In this document: positions 1 through 14,287 of the stretch, piece after piece | How the letters are laid out: each line of letters opens with the position of its first letter | Numbering within the stretch: position 1 is the stretch's first letter | Origin: Hyperoodon ampullatus | Lineage: Eukaryota > Chordata > Mammalia > Artiodactyla > Ziphiidae | Direction: 5' to 3' | Assembly: GCA_949752795.1 (NCBI GenBank) | Contig: OX457061.1 | Location: 42,626,338 to 42,690,337 of the forward strand | DNA length: 64,000 bases | Notes under the pieces: generated by a model | Told to the model about the DNA's origin: nothing | The model's input: the letters and a program-made list of their open reading frames with translations, nothing else | Database searches by the model: none | Translations under genes and position numbers: made by a program

Positions 1-472
1 CAAATCCCATGTGTTTAAAAAATCCCTTAATTTGAAACTTCTTTTGGATAATTTGTTTGAACTACTCAAACATTAAGAGTAATAAACACCTTCAATTCTT
101 AATATGTATCAACAAAGTGCTATTGTTTTTCATCTCCAGTAGTGCATTTTTTGTCAAATTTATTAACCTTTACAAACACTATTTTCACTCAATCATTCAT
201 AAAAAATGATTTCTGAGTAAATCTGTAATAAAACCATATAATGTTCATCAATGCATTCAATAAGACCAGTTTCATCCATGGAACATAATAAACCACTTTA
301 AAACAGCAGTTTTCATTCATGTCATGTAAGGCTGTCAAATAAAAAGTATTCCTTATAATGGGTTGTTACCCAAGAAATCCATTTCACTTCATGTAAGACT
401 GATGGATAGATCCTCTAAGAGTAGAATCTGAAAGTAGACTTCACCTCTTTGGTCACCTTTTCAGTCTCTCTT
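1..472 (-). other. NAA35: NAA35 3' UTR (at least partly)
   Basis: Sequence downstream of the stop codon in the gene's direction. It is A/T-rich, with no repeat I recognise. How far the transcript reaches cannot be seen: the UTR may end near the AATAAA at 164-159 or continue past the start of the window. Confidence 0.7.
159..164 (-). terminator. Candidate poly(A) signal AATAAA for NAA35
   Basis: The only minus-strand AATAAA between the stop codon and the left edge, about 310 bases past the stop. The sequence beyond it is only weakly T/GT-rich. It may be a minor site or unused if the real one is off-window. Confidence 0.35.
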
Positions 473-532
473 TCAAACAAGTTTCACAACAGGAAAATAT
501 TTGTGAGCAGAGAAATCAAATTCAGGAGGAAC
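473..532 (-). CDS. NAA35: NAA35 terminal coding exon with stop
   Basis: The acceptor is CTTTACAG|GTT. The exon encodes [19 protein letters not shown] and then TGA, whose complement occupies 473-475. It is 60 coding bases including the stop, and the exon continues into the 3' UTR. The C-terminus matches the end of NAA35 exactly, so the reading frame of all upstream exons is confirmed. Confidence 0.96.
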   Translation of the reverse strand, partial: VPPEFDFSAHKYFPVVKLV

Positions 533-3500
533 CTGTAAAGAAAACAAAGTCAATTAATGTATCTTATACATATTCAGACAGTAAACAAAATAAAGACTAT
601 TTAGAGACAAGGCAGCACAAAAGAGATTTAAAAGAAAATGATGTAGCTTATCTCTGGATTTATGAAGGTCATTAGAAAACATGCTGAGCAGTGGTTTTCT
701 AACTTCAGAGAATAGTTAACAAAGGAAAATGGACTTAAATTACAGGAAAAGGTCATGGGCCAGCAATTTTTTTTTAGTTCCAGGGTGCTGATACTCCTGA
801 GCAATTAAATGAATCACTGCTAAAGCAAAGCAGGAGATAAGAGAGATCACAGAAAAGCAATGGGAGTAAACAAACAGACGTATGTATATAATGGGCAAAT
901 GCCACCAAAAACGCCTCGGTGGTTGGCCTCTTAACTTCTGCACCGAATGTTGATACAGCACTAATGATACAACAGCATTACCAACGGAAGCTTACAGAAT
1001 CTTCCATGTCCTGAGCCATTAAAGTCTCTAATTATTGAAGCATTCACTTTTCAAAAGGCAGATGACTTTTTAAATAACTCTTCCATAAATTTGTTTACAC
1101 ACATTTTCTTTTATTACCTTAAGTCATTCAGTAATTTACATGGAAGCGAAGATGGGATTTTAAGTCAACAAAATCTTTAAGTTTCAAGGAAGAACGGCAA
1201 GCTCTAATTTATTTTCTGCCACTGAATCTCTTTCAGAATGGTTTTTATAAGCGTTTTGTAATATTTATTCATCTTACTGGAAAAAAAAATGAAGTTTTAC
1301 AATAAATTAAGACCATTTATTTTCCCTACAATATACTTACCTTAGATTCCTTTTTGTGTCCTCCTGCCAATAACTTCACAACCACAAAGTTGGGTTTGGC
1401 AACCTTTAAAATTCTATTGACCTAAACAATGAGCAACATTAAGCTATCAAAACATAAAATTCATAGTCAAAATGTATTGATTTATAGATAAGAGGAAATT
1501 GGCACAATGTAAGTGTTGATATTTTATTAAAATGCAATTTAAAAACATGAACACCATCATACGTCTTTTAGTAACAGAGGACTCTAGTAGTCAACCATGA
1601 AAACTTGAAAGGGCTACTGTATCTCATTTTCATTAAAACGAAAGAACATTACACTGCAAAGTCCTACAAAGACAATACAATATAGTGTTTGGGGCACGGA
1701 CTCTGGAGTTAAGCTGTCCATTTTCGAATTGCAGCTTTGCCACTTACTAGCTATGAAACCTCTGGAAGTTTTCTAACCTCTCTGTTCCTTAGTTTCTTCA
1801 TCTGTAAAAACAGCAATAATAATTTACCTATCCCACAAAGATTTGTTCTGAGGATTAAGTGAGTTAATATATATTATGAGCTGAGACACACACCTGGCAG
1901 GTAATAAGTATCCTTTAAGTGTTAACTGTTACTTCTGACAACCATTTGTCTAAAAGGCTTTTCCTGAACACATGAATAACAATGGAATGGAATATTCACT
2001 TCTCTTAAGAGGAAGTAATGGGCAACTTGAAGGAAAACAAGTTCCCATTGCCCTCTTCTTAGTGACCTCACTTGACACGTCACCACGAGTTCAGGAACTG
2101 CTCCTCCTCAGCTCCAGATCACATATCCACTTACCTACATGACTACTCCATTTGGACATCCAAAAGCCATGTCCAAAACTGAGCTCCAGACCTTCCCAGC
2201 CCACCTCCCCCGTGCTCCAGCCTGCAGTCTTCCCTACATGACTCAATCCACCCTGGTGGTGCTCAGGCCAAAAACCTCAAAACCATCCTTGACTCTCTTT
2301 CTCTTACCCCACATCCAATACATCACCATCAATCAATCCCATTGGCTAGGCCTTAAAATTCATAGAGGACGCAATCACTTCTGATCCACTGACACCACCA
2401 CCTTTCAACTGGATCATAGCTATGGCCTCTAACTGGCTCCCCTGCTACCACCCTTGGTCCCACCACAGTCTATTTTCAGCACAGTGGCCAGGGTGATCCT
2501 TTAGAACAAAAATCAGATCTGGTCACATCTCTGCTCAAAACTCTCCAACAGCTCACCCGCTTGTTCACCTCATTCCAACACAAAGCCCTTGGTGGGCTTC
2601 CCTGGTGGCGCAGTGGTTGAGAGTCCGCCTGCCGACGCAGGGGACACAGGTTTGTGCCGCGGTCCGGGAAGATCCCACATGCCACGGAGCGGCTGGGCCC
2701 GTGAGCCATGGCCGCTGAGCCTGCACGTCCGGAGCCTGTGCTCCGCAACGGGAGAGGCCATAACAAAAAAAAGCCCTTGGCTATTCTTCAAATACAACAG
2801 GGCACACTCCTACCTCTGCACCTTTACACATAGTGGATCCCTCTGCCTAGAAGCTCCATCCCCAGAGGGCCACGTGACTTGCTTCTTCACCTTCTTCCAG
2901 GACTTGCTCAGTGGCCAACTTATTTAAAAATGTCTAATCCCCTCCACCTGCCTCCTTGTAGCATTCACTATCCCTATTCCCAGCTTGATATTTCTTCATA
3001 GTACTTATGATCTTCTAATACACTATATAACATTTATTTACTGCTTGCCTCCCCTGCCCCCAGGAGGGCCCAGATTTCTGTGTTTTTTCCCTGCTGGAAC
3101 CTACCAGAGTGCTTAGGACATAGTAGGCACTCAACAATATTTGTTGAGTTAAATAAATGAAGTCCACTAAAAGAAATATTCCATCTATTACAGGCACCTT
3201 CCTCTAATTTTTACACTCCCCCCTTTTATTTTCTTTCATTACGTGACTATATATGATTTTTTTAAAAAGTCATCTCTCTCCTACCCCTCTTCCCTAAGGC
3301 ACTTAGCAACCCTCCTAAGAAGCAAACACTGTTATTAATTCTTATGTATCTTTCCAGAGATATGTTATATTCATATAATATTGGCACACATACATGTAGT
3401 CTTCCTTTCTTCCCCTTGACTGAAACGGCAGCAGACTATACATACAGATTTTAAGCTTGCTTTTTAAACTTCTTATATTCTGAAGAACATTCCATTACAG

Positions 3501-6500
3501 TAAATAAATATCTTCCTTGTCCTTTTTAGGGCTGCATGGTACTCTACTGCATGATGAAAAATCATGTAACAGTTCCCTCTGACGGACACTAAGTTTCCTC
3601 ATTTTTTTACTATTACAAATCCTGCTGTAATAAATACTCTTGTATATTCATCATTTCCCACACGTGCACATGTATCTATAAAATAAATCCCAAGAAGCAG
3701 AATTTCTGGGCCTAAGGACATGTGATTTTTGACAGATTGCTAAAATACCCTTCCATGGAGGCTGTACCAAGATATACTCCACAAAATGGTCTGTGTGTTA
3801 CAGGTAACTCTCATTTACAGAATAAATGCATTTCAATAAAATTAGGTATAAATTATGAGACTAACAGAAGGCTGAAACAGTATTTTATATTTTACAAGTT
3901 CTAAACTCTGTAGAATGATACTCAAAATAGTCTTTAAAAACAACAGTCTTTATTTTAAATGGTCAAGTGGAATACAGTTGTTTTTACTTCCTGGGATAAT
4001 TGACCAGATCATTTTTTAGACCTAAAAAAAGATTAACATTTTTTGATTTATAGTTTACTGTGTTAAAATATAATTATATAGATCTTTTTTGCGGTACGCG
4101 GGCCTCTCACTGTTGTGGCCTCTCCTGTTGCGGAGCACAGGCTCCGGACGCGCAGGCTCAGCGGCCATGGCTCACGGGCCCAGCCGCTCCGCGGCATGTG
4201 GGATCTTCCCAGACCGGGGCACGAACCCGTGTCCCCTGCATCGGCAGGCGGACTCTCAACCACTGCGCCACCAGGGAAGCCCCCAAAAATGTTAATCTTA
4301 ACTGAACTGTGCATCAATCTGGATCTTATTTCTATTCTTTCTGTTTACTTTATGGTTCTAAGTCTTCATTTCTCTTTGCATTGATTTCTAAATGTACACA
4401 AAGGAGATATTTACATCACTTCTTTCATCAAATAATTTTAAGTCTGACAAGGTTAGGTTAGCAAAGCTATTTGAAATCCTTAGCAGAAACATTGACAGGC
4501 TTCATTTATTAATACTGTAAGGTTCGTTTTATAATTAAACTGTCACCCAGTAGTAAGATAGGTACTTCCTGCCAAGCTTTTCCTCTAGAATTACTGTGAC
4601 TACAGTCTTACCTCATGGTCTGGGTTTGGGATATTTTCCAATATCATTTTTGCCTGCTGAAAGTGCTTACTAGCTGCCACATACAGTTCTGGAGACTGAG
4701 GAGGAGGGCTGTATTTATTGAGGTCAGACATTTCCTAAAAAAAAAAAAAAAAAAAAAATACTATTATTTAAAACACGCTTAATATGAAAAAACTCAAATA
4801 CTTTTTTTTTTTTTTTTTTTTTTTGCGGTACGCGGGCCTCTCACTGTTGTGGCCTCTCCCATTGCGGAGCACAGGCTCCGGACACGCAGGCTCAGCGACC
4901 ATGGCTCATGGGCCTAGCCGCTCCGCAGCATGTGGGATCTTCCCGGACCGGGGCACGAACCCACGTCCCCTGCATCGGCAGGTGGACTCTCAACCACTGC
5001 GCCACCAGGGAAGCCCTAAAATACCTTTTTTTAATTAAATTCTACATTGTTTATCCATTCACATACAGACACTAAAGCAAACACTTGGCATGTCCCTATT
5101 TTTTTCCTATTCAATTTTCAACCTTCATATACCACACCTCATATTATTGTCATATTTAAATAACTGTTAATGTGATGAGTATATCCAAAGTCAAATAATT
5201 TTCCTACTACTTAAAACTGCTATTTTATCACTTTATCCCATTGATCCAATACTAGTTTGACTTGACTATTTTAACAAAATGGCTAGGTACGAACAGCCCA
5301 TCTCCAAGGAGGTCTAAGACTAACTATTTTACAATTATTTTAAGGCGCAGGTTCACCTTGAACTGCAGATAGTGCACTGGCGGTGGTGTCATTACACTGT
5401 TGAATGGAGCAAATCTGTGCTCATATCGAACTTGTTCACTATCGAGCTCAAACTTGGGTTTTCGTACTTTGCCATCCATGTCAAATGCTACCATGGTCTA
5501 TAGTAAAAAAAGAGAGAAAAAGAGATGGTATTAATATGAAAATGTGAACATCCTCATTAATACAGACTAGAAAATAAAAAACAGCTATTTACACAGTTAA
5601 TCAAAAAAAGGCTCAGAAATCAGAAACAGGAAGAGAAAAACTGGCTTTAGTATTCATTTTGATATCCTGAGCCACCTTTTATACAAAAAATGTTCAAGTT
5701 CCAGTGTCTAATATATTACTAATTTTCCTAGTGAAATGATGCCACATGCACAGTATTCTTCCTAATGCTTTTATAATAGCTTTGAAACCTTCAAGTAAAA
5801 GCTCCTGAAGAAAAAGTAGAATATAATTTTTATAAGAAAAGCACTGGTCCTGTTTTTCAAACAGAAGGCCATATTCTGTTTTATGTATTTTAATATAAGT
5901 TGCCTTAAATAATTTCTTGAATTGCCAAGCACAACTTAAGAGTTACTAACTCCTGAAAATGGCTGCTTTGCTTAAGCCATTTACTGTGGAGCTTGCCCCA
6001 TTCCTAATACACTTCTAAAAAAAATCCAGACCCCATCTCTTCTAAGAAACCTTTCCTGATCATCAATCAGAAGTAAACTCTTCCTTCTCTTAGTACCTAT
6101 GCCACATATATGTCACCTGGCCTGTCATTAACTAGGCACGTGACACAAGGATCACATCTGATTACACTTGGTATGCTTCAATGTAGCCAGTACAAGATAT
6201 CTGACACATGACAAGGGTTCAATATTTGTTAAACAAATTAATATAAACCACTAGCCTTGGAAAAAAGGTAATTTTCAAGCAGATAGTAAAAATAAAGGTG
6301 AAATTAGAACCTGGAAAGAATCACAGAAGAGGGTTCATTTTATTGGGTTGGCCAAAAAGTGCCTTCGGTTTTCAAGAAAAAATAAAAGACACATTTTTCA
6401 TTTTCACCAAGAACTACATTGAACAACATATTCACCCTTTTTGTTCCACTACCTTCTGCATTTTTCAGGAAACTTCATAATTCCATCTTCCCAAAACTTT

Positions 6501-9500
6501 TTATCTTTTTGAGCAAAGAACTGTTCCAGGTACCTTTCACAGTCTTCCAGGGAATTGAAATTTTTTCCATTAAGAGAATTTTGTAAAGACCAAAATAAAT
6601 AGAAATCCAAAGGTGCAATGTCTGGTGAATACGGTGGATGAATCAGAACTTCCCAGCCAAGCTGTAACAGTTTTTGCCTGATCATCAAAGAAACATGCAG
6701 TTTTGCGTTATCCTGATGGAAGATGATGCGTTTTCTGTTGACTAATTCTGGATGCTTTTCGTCAAGTGCTGCTTTCAGTTGGTCTTAACTGGGAGCAGTA
6801 CTTGTTGAAATTAATCGTTTCGTTTTCCCGAAGGAGCTCATAATAGAGGACTCCCTTCCAATCCCACCGAATACACAACATCTCCTTCTTTGGATGAAGA
6901 CCAGCCTTTGGTGTGGTTGGTGGTGGTTCATTTCACTTGCCCCACAATCTCTTCCATTCCACATTATTGTACAGTATCCACTTTTCACTGTCCATCACCA
7001 TTTGTTTTAAAAATGGAACGTTTTCATTACGTTTAAGTAAAGAATCGCATGCACAAATACGGTCAAGAAGGTTTTTTTCACTAAACTTATGTGGAACCCC
7101 AACATCAAAGTGATTCATATAACCAAGCTGGTACAAATGATTTTCAGTGCTTGATTTGGATATTCTGAGTATGTTGGCTATCTCCCGCGTGGTATAACGG
7201 TGATTGTTCTCAATTAATGTCTCAATTTGATCGTTATCAACTCCAACTGGTCTACCCAACCATGGAGCATCGTCCAGCGAGAAATCTCCAGCACAAAACT
7301 TTGCAAACCACTTTTGACATGTTCGATCAGTCACAGCACCTTCTCCATACACTGCACAAATCTTTTTTTGCGTTTCGATTGTGTTTTTACCTTTCTTGAA
7401 ATAATAAAGCATAATATGCCGAAAATGTTGCTTTTCTTCCATTTCAATATTAAAATGGCTACACAAAAATTCACCAATTTTGATGTCTTTTTTTAAATGC
7501 ACACTGAATATGACAGCTGTCACATACAATCTAACAAAATTGTTTCGAATGAAGTTAAAGACAACTAAGTGCTACCAGAGCCATCTTACAGAAAAAAACT
7601 GAACGAACCTTTTGGCCAACCCAAGAAGTAAACAAAGTAATAGCAATGTAGCAACTTACTTTAAACATTCCAGCACACATATTCTGATACGCCTGGCTCA
7701 TTGTGATCTCTCGGCTCAATGGGCGAACTGTAATTAGAAAGAAAATCATCCAAACTCTTTCCCTCCTCCTCTTGCATTACTGCAGGAGAAATCTAAATTT
7801 AAAAAACCCTTCTTTCTACCTTGTTTACTAAATTAAAATTTCAAACAGTTTCTTCCTACAGGCTAAATTTTATTTTATGGCCCAACTCTACAAATAATAA
7901 AATATAGCAGAAAGTTTAAACAATAACTGTGTTCCCAAATAGTTAATACCTCAAGATTTTAGTATGAATTAATTGTAATTTCTTCTCAAGTCACAATACA
8001 GGGACTTCTTTTATAGGAAAGCCATGGATACAAGTCATTTAATGACCCACCCAAAGTGTTGAAATCTGAAGGGAACACAAAGCACTATTTTGTAACAATT
8101 GTAGCCTATCTGTACCCTCCCATGAGTGATTAACAGGGGAGTCCCTTTGAAACATTTCTTTCTCCTCATGGTCCTTGGGCAGTGTGCCGAAGTGCTCTGT
8201 AATCATCTTTCTGTGCTGACTGTAACAGCACAACTTCAGATTTCCTTCCTTCCTAAGCTGTCAGCCTTCTGTCAAAAGAGTATCAAAAGTCTCCTGCTGT
8301 CTTGTTCCTTAACCTATCTTATTCCATGTGGCTACTTCTTCTTGTCCTAAGGTCCTCTGACACATGAAATAGCAAAGTAGTAAAAGAAAAGCAAGAAAAG
8401 GAACCAAAAGGTTTGTACCAATATTGTGACTCAGTTTCTACCCTTATACCTTCTGAAGAGAGGATGGGTGAGAATTAAAATATAATGACCAATTCACCCA
8501 TTAAAATGCACAGGTAGCTCACTCCAATGTTATTTATTTCTTAAGCTTAAAAATAATTCACAGTCTCATGCAGCTCAATATTAAAAAAAGAAACAACCCA
8601 ATCAAAAAATGGGCAGAAGACCTAAACAGACATTTCTCCAAAGAAGACATACAGATGGCCAAGAAGCACATGAAAAGCTGCTCAACATCACTAATTATTA
8701 CAGAAATGCAAGTCAAAACTACAATGAGGTATCACCTCACACCGGTTAGAATGGGCATCATCAGAAAATCTACAAACAACAAATGTTGGAGAGGGTGTGG
8801 AGAAAAGGGAACCCTCTTGCACTGTTGGTGGGAATGTAAACTGATACAGCCACTATGGAGAACAGTATAGAGGTTCCTTAAAAAACTAAAAATAGAATTA
8901 CCATATGACCCAGCAATCCCACTACTGGGCATATACCCTGAGAAAACCATAATTCAAAAAGACATATGCACCCCAATGTTCATTGCGGCACTATTTACAA
9001 CGGCCAGGTCATGGAAGCAACCTAAATGCCCATTGACAGATGAATGGATAAAGAAGATGTGGTACATATATACAATGGAATACTACTCAGCCATAAAAAG
9101 GAACAAAACTGGGTCATTTGTAGAGAAGTGGATGGACCCAGAGACTGTCATACAGAGTGAAGTAAGTCAGAAAGAGAAAAACAAATATTGTATATTAACA
9201 CATATTTACGGAATCTAGAAAAATGGTACAGATGAACTGGTTTGCAAGGCAGAAACAGAGACACAGATGTAGAGAACAAACATATGGACACCAAGGGGAG
9301 AAACGGGGGTGGTGGTGGTGGTGGGATGAACTGGGAGATTGGGACTGACATATATACACCAATATGTATAAAATAGATAACTAATAAGGACCTGCTGTAT
9401 AAAAATAAATAAATTCCAAAAAAAATTCACAGCACCTTTTTTTTTTTTTTTTTACCTTTCTTCTTTTTTTTTGTTTTTTTACTACTACGGCCTTTCTGCT

Positions 9501-12500
9501 GCTCTTCCATTATCCTTTCCTCTGCCATCTGAGAGCCATCGGCACGACTTAATGTTGACATCAACCATGCATAAAGGAATTCAGAGAGATACCTTAATGG
9601 AAAGAAAATGTTAGTTAATGGCAGATGTCTAAATGAGATAGCTTGGTCAACGCAAGTACTAGTATTAATAAAGAGATATTTTTTATAATGCTTTAAAAGT
9701 TTTTTTCAAAAACAAAATTATTCAATTAGATAACTGATAGATTAGATCTTATAAGAAATGGGCATTACAGATGATTAAATTTCCCTTACTTGTTGCCACA
9801 CAATATGGAAAATTTTGTTTAATTTCCTACAACGATATTACTTTTACAACTTTTCTAAAGATTTCTGGTAGGCAGGGACAAATTAGTGGTATGGGATTAA
9901 CAGATACAAACTACTATATATAAAGTAAGATAAGCAACAAGGATTTACTACATAGCACAGGGAATTATACTCATTATCTTGTAATAACCTATAATGGAAT
10001 AGAATCTGCAAAAGTACTGAATCATTTTGCTATACACCAGAAACTAACACAATATTGTAAATCAACTATACTTCAATTAAAAAGAGATTTCTTGATAATT
10101 ATGTACATATATGTAAATCAAATGAATGGCCATTAAATTGTTTTTACTATATCAATATAGGTCACATTTCTCCTAAACCTATTAAGTAAATGTCTTATTT
10201 TGTTATTAATTACAAAAGGAAACAAGTACAGAAAAAATAAAAAATTATAAACATGCAAGCATATAATTTACTTGAGTTTGCTCAATAAGGAAATGGGATA
10301 CAGATTATTCCACGAGATACTAAATTTTCCTAAGTTTAAACTAACGAACAGTACTTTCTCTTAAGCCAGAAAAGCAATTTAAATCTAGGATATGAATATA
10401 TATTCTTTAAATACAATTAAGGACCACTATTACATTAATGAAAATCAAAGATTTATAAGAAATTTTATTATGATCAAGTTTGAGTGTATGACACCTATTC
10501 CCCAAATTTTTCAAATGGTTATAAGGCAGGTTACAATATTAAAACACATTAAAAAAATAAAACATAAAAAAAGAACATTTTAAAGCAAAACAAGGGAATT
10601 CCCTGGCAGTCCAGTGGTTAGGACCTGGCACATTCACCGCAGTGGCCCAGGTTCAATCCCTGGTCAGGGACTAAGATCCTGCAAGTCATGTGGCATGGGA
10701 AAAAAACAAAAACAAAAACAAATGAAAAGATACACCTGGAATGACTTAGGTACTGTATCTTAAAGCTAAACTGAGCACTACGCTTCCTGGCAGTTAAAGC
10801 AAACCAGTATGTGTGTGTATGAAAGGGGATAGCTGGCACAATTCAGGACTTTCCTTTCAAATATCAGATATTTCAATGAGCTTTTATTAAGTGCTTTATC
10901 AAAATTAATACACAATTATATCTAAGGAGAGTCAGTGTGCTAATATTCTATACCAATTCTCAATTGTGATCTCAGGACCAGCAGCAGTCTTACCAGGAAA
11001 GCAGTTAGAAATGCAAATGATTCGGTGGGTCCTACCCTAGACCTAGTAAACCAGGAACTCTAGGAACAGAGCCCCAGCAAGTTGCTTTCAAGTGATTATG
11101 GTGCACACTAAATTTAAGAATCACTGTTTTCTACTGATTTTGAAAGGGTCCACATGCTTTAGGAATCACATTCATGAAGAACAACAACAGTGTATATATA
11201 CCTTATGAAAATATTGGAGCCCAATCTGTAATTCTGAAACTAAAAAGCAGTTAAAACTAACATGAAGGTAGACCAGAAGGGTACTTACAAGCAGAACTAA
11301 AATTTCTTTTGTTAACAAGAGAAGAAATGAATCTGCTCAAGTATTCAGGTAAATTTCTAATGGAGTATTTATCTGAATATCATTTGCCAATCCATTGTGC
11401 AAAAAAACATATAAAAATTGTATCTTGAGAAATCAAGAGCACAAAAGCTTCCAATTAGCTGCCTCAAACCACAATACTTGAGCATGTTCCCCTATAAAAT
11501 GCCTCATTTGAATAGGGGTGTCTAGTATGAATTAATAATAAAAAAAATCTCAAGTAGCTATAACAATGCCTGTTGGTAAGAGTTGTTATCTGTTTTTCAT
11601 AACCAAGAATTACCTGTTAAGAGCCCTAGCAGCCACGACCACAAAACCATGTTAACAGTGTAGAAAATAATGACTTTCCTGCCTCCACCAGCAGTGACTC
11701 CAGGGAATATACAATATCTTAAATACCAAGTTAAATAATTTAAATATGAATTAAAAAGATGAACTAAGATCTAATTAGTTATATTAGATATATCTTAGAT
11801 ATATTAAGATCTAATATATTAAACTTAGCTGTTTGTGATGGGCAATAATAGGTCATTACCATTTTAAAATTACCACAACTAAATTACCATACTTTACTAG
11901 ACTAAGAAAAAGATGTAAGATAAGTGAATTCATTAGCTCTCAATTTTCTTATTTTATTTCTGTGACAGCTTTTTCACGCCTAAAATATTCTCAAGCATCC
12001 TCTTACTAGGTTTATCTCATCTCCAACTGAAAGCAAAGAACTACTCTGCTGAAGATCACCTCTTATCGACTCCTTCAAAGCTCCTGAGACAAATCCTCAG
12101 GGCCATAGTTTGCAAGTTACACTCCCAATGATAATCTTAGCCATAATTTCTTCTCAGAAGAAAGATCTTCAAATTCTGAAACTTTAATTCAGTTAAGTAC
12201 ATTCCACAGCTAGTACATAGCATCACTGAAGTCAGTGCAAAATGTATGTTAATTCTTCTCTTTGGAAACAGACAAAAGCTCGTCACTTAATCCATTTACT
12301 TTGAAGCCACTTTTATTAGTGAATTTTAAATAAATATTACAATGGCTAGAAAAAATATATTTGTACATTGTTATGACACTTAAGATGTTTAAGATGATCT
12401 AGCTCTAATTTTAACAGATATTTTTCAATTGTCCCACAACTAAATTTCAAATACAGTAAATAAAAAAGTACCTCAAAGTTACACTCTACTTTACAGATAC

Positions 12501-14228
12501 TCTCTCAGATGTTACGTATGTCCCACCCACCACCAATTTTAACTCCAATCGTTCTCTTACCAATATATGTAATAGTACTCGTGCATGCTGTAGAGTTCCA
12601 ATTCAAAGCCACTTAGAAGATACTGTATCATAATTCGAAGGTTATGGTAAAGGACCCAGGTACCTAAACAGGCCAAATGTTGCCTCTGGGGCTCCTGTTT
12701 CAACAGCATAGTGTGAAGGGCTGCATCAACCTTCTCTGCCTATCACAACAAAACATCATAACATTAACTTTCTTTTTAAGGTAATGAGAGAATTACAAAA
12801 ACATACAGCTAAAAATAGCACACGAGCAGAAAATGTAAATCTCACCACCTCAAGAATTCATACTTTCAAATGCACCTTCGGTTAGGTCTACATTCAAACT
12901 TCTCATTTCTCAAAGCATAACATTTATCTAAACATTTCCTAAATTAAAAAGATATCCATTTTATAGTACAAAAGTAAAAATAACTGACTTCATATCTTTA
13001 GTTATATTATTATGGTTCTGCTCACAAATTTACTTGAAGATTAATACATTTTTATTATAATGTAAACTTGCTCTAATTATAACTACAGCTCTACACATAT
13101 TTTACAATTCATCCCGATTATCAACAAAAATAATTTAAGATGTTTCAAGGTTTGGATTATTGTTTTGCTTTGTTCTGTAAACCCTTTCTTTGGTATACAT
13201 AACTGTTACATTTTAAGTCAAAAGGAAATTCACCATATTGAAAAATTAAATAGCCAAATTATTGTTCCAAAGAATTGTTTTTGAAAATCTGGTCAAGGTA
13301 TATGAATTGCTTAATTTTGGAAGGGAGGGCAACTTGTTGGCTCTTACCTCATCCTGCAAGGTGGCAAATTCCTCAAGAATATGACCAAGCTTATCTCTCT
13401 GTCGAGCCCTGTTATGTCCATGGATCTGAATGAGACTACAGAATGGCTGCAATACACAAACAGTTTGTTAACCGTCAATATGAAATATGCTTATACTAAA
13501 GAAAATTAACATTCAAAAGTTAACAAGTTTTCAAAATCTTGTTTAAGGGAAAAAAAATGTATATAAGAATCATGCTATGCATACTTTTTACATAGGTGTT
13601 TCTTTTTAAGAAACTCAATACTGGAATTTATCAATAGCTAGAGGAGTGGCTGTTTATGAAACTTGTTTTCATATGACAAAAATATCTTCCTTCAATCTTT
13701 AGATATTTTCCCACAAATTAAAGAGGACCATTTCTTTTTTGCTTATGTCAAGCCAAAAGCCAATGTTCAAGGCTGACACTTCTCTGCTGCTTTAAATATA
13801 CCAGAATGCCTAATAATTAGATAATGGCTAAAACCTACAAACCCTAAGGTTCTTTATTCCTATTCTTACCTACACAGTATTCTCATATAAAATATTGTAA
13901 CATTTCATGAAACAGACAACAGACAGGATCAGAAGTTTGTTCTGATTTAAGAAGTATGCATTTTAAGATTCTTTAAGGATAATAATGTTTTACATTTGCA
14001 TACTTTGACAGATATTATCTCATTTAATTGATAAGTAGCCGATAAGAGGTATAGAGGCAGTATTAACGTTTCACTTTTTAAAGATTGAGAAGTTTACAGA
14101 AAAGTAAAGTGATCTGCCTAATAACAATAAAATGTTAGTAATAAAAATAAAATCTGGTCTTTTATTGGTTTTCCTTTCATCAAACCATGCTGCCTTTATA
14201 TCTATACAGATAGATAGATCTATCTATC

Positions 14229-14287
<59 letters not shown>

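Noticed and set aside
2594..2680. tRNA-like A and B boxes in SINEs as real tRNA genes
   Set aside because: The boxes belong to tRNA-derived SINE heads; no complete cloverleaf with anticodon stem is visible.
2570..2927. Overlapping open frames with PADAGDTG / [22 protein letters not shown] peptides here and at many other places
   Set aside because: These are translations of CHR SINEs in all frames; the same peptides recur at every short-form SINE and are not genes.
6933..7529. 198-codon open frame as a host gene
   Set aside because: It is the N-terminal part of a broken mariner transposase; the start upstream of MEEKQ is in non-conserved sequence.
8568..9218. Apparent protein with HFSKEDIQ and [10 protein letters not shown]
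   Set aside because: This is the ORF2 C-terminus of a truncated L1, with stops and frame changes, not a host gene.
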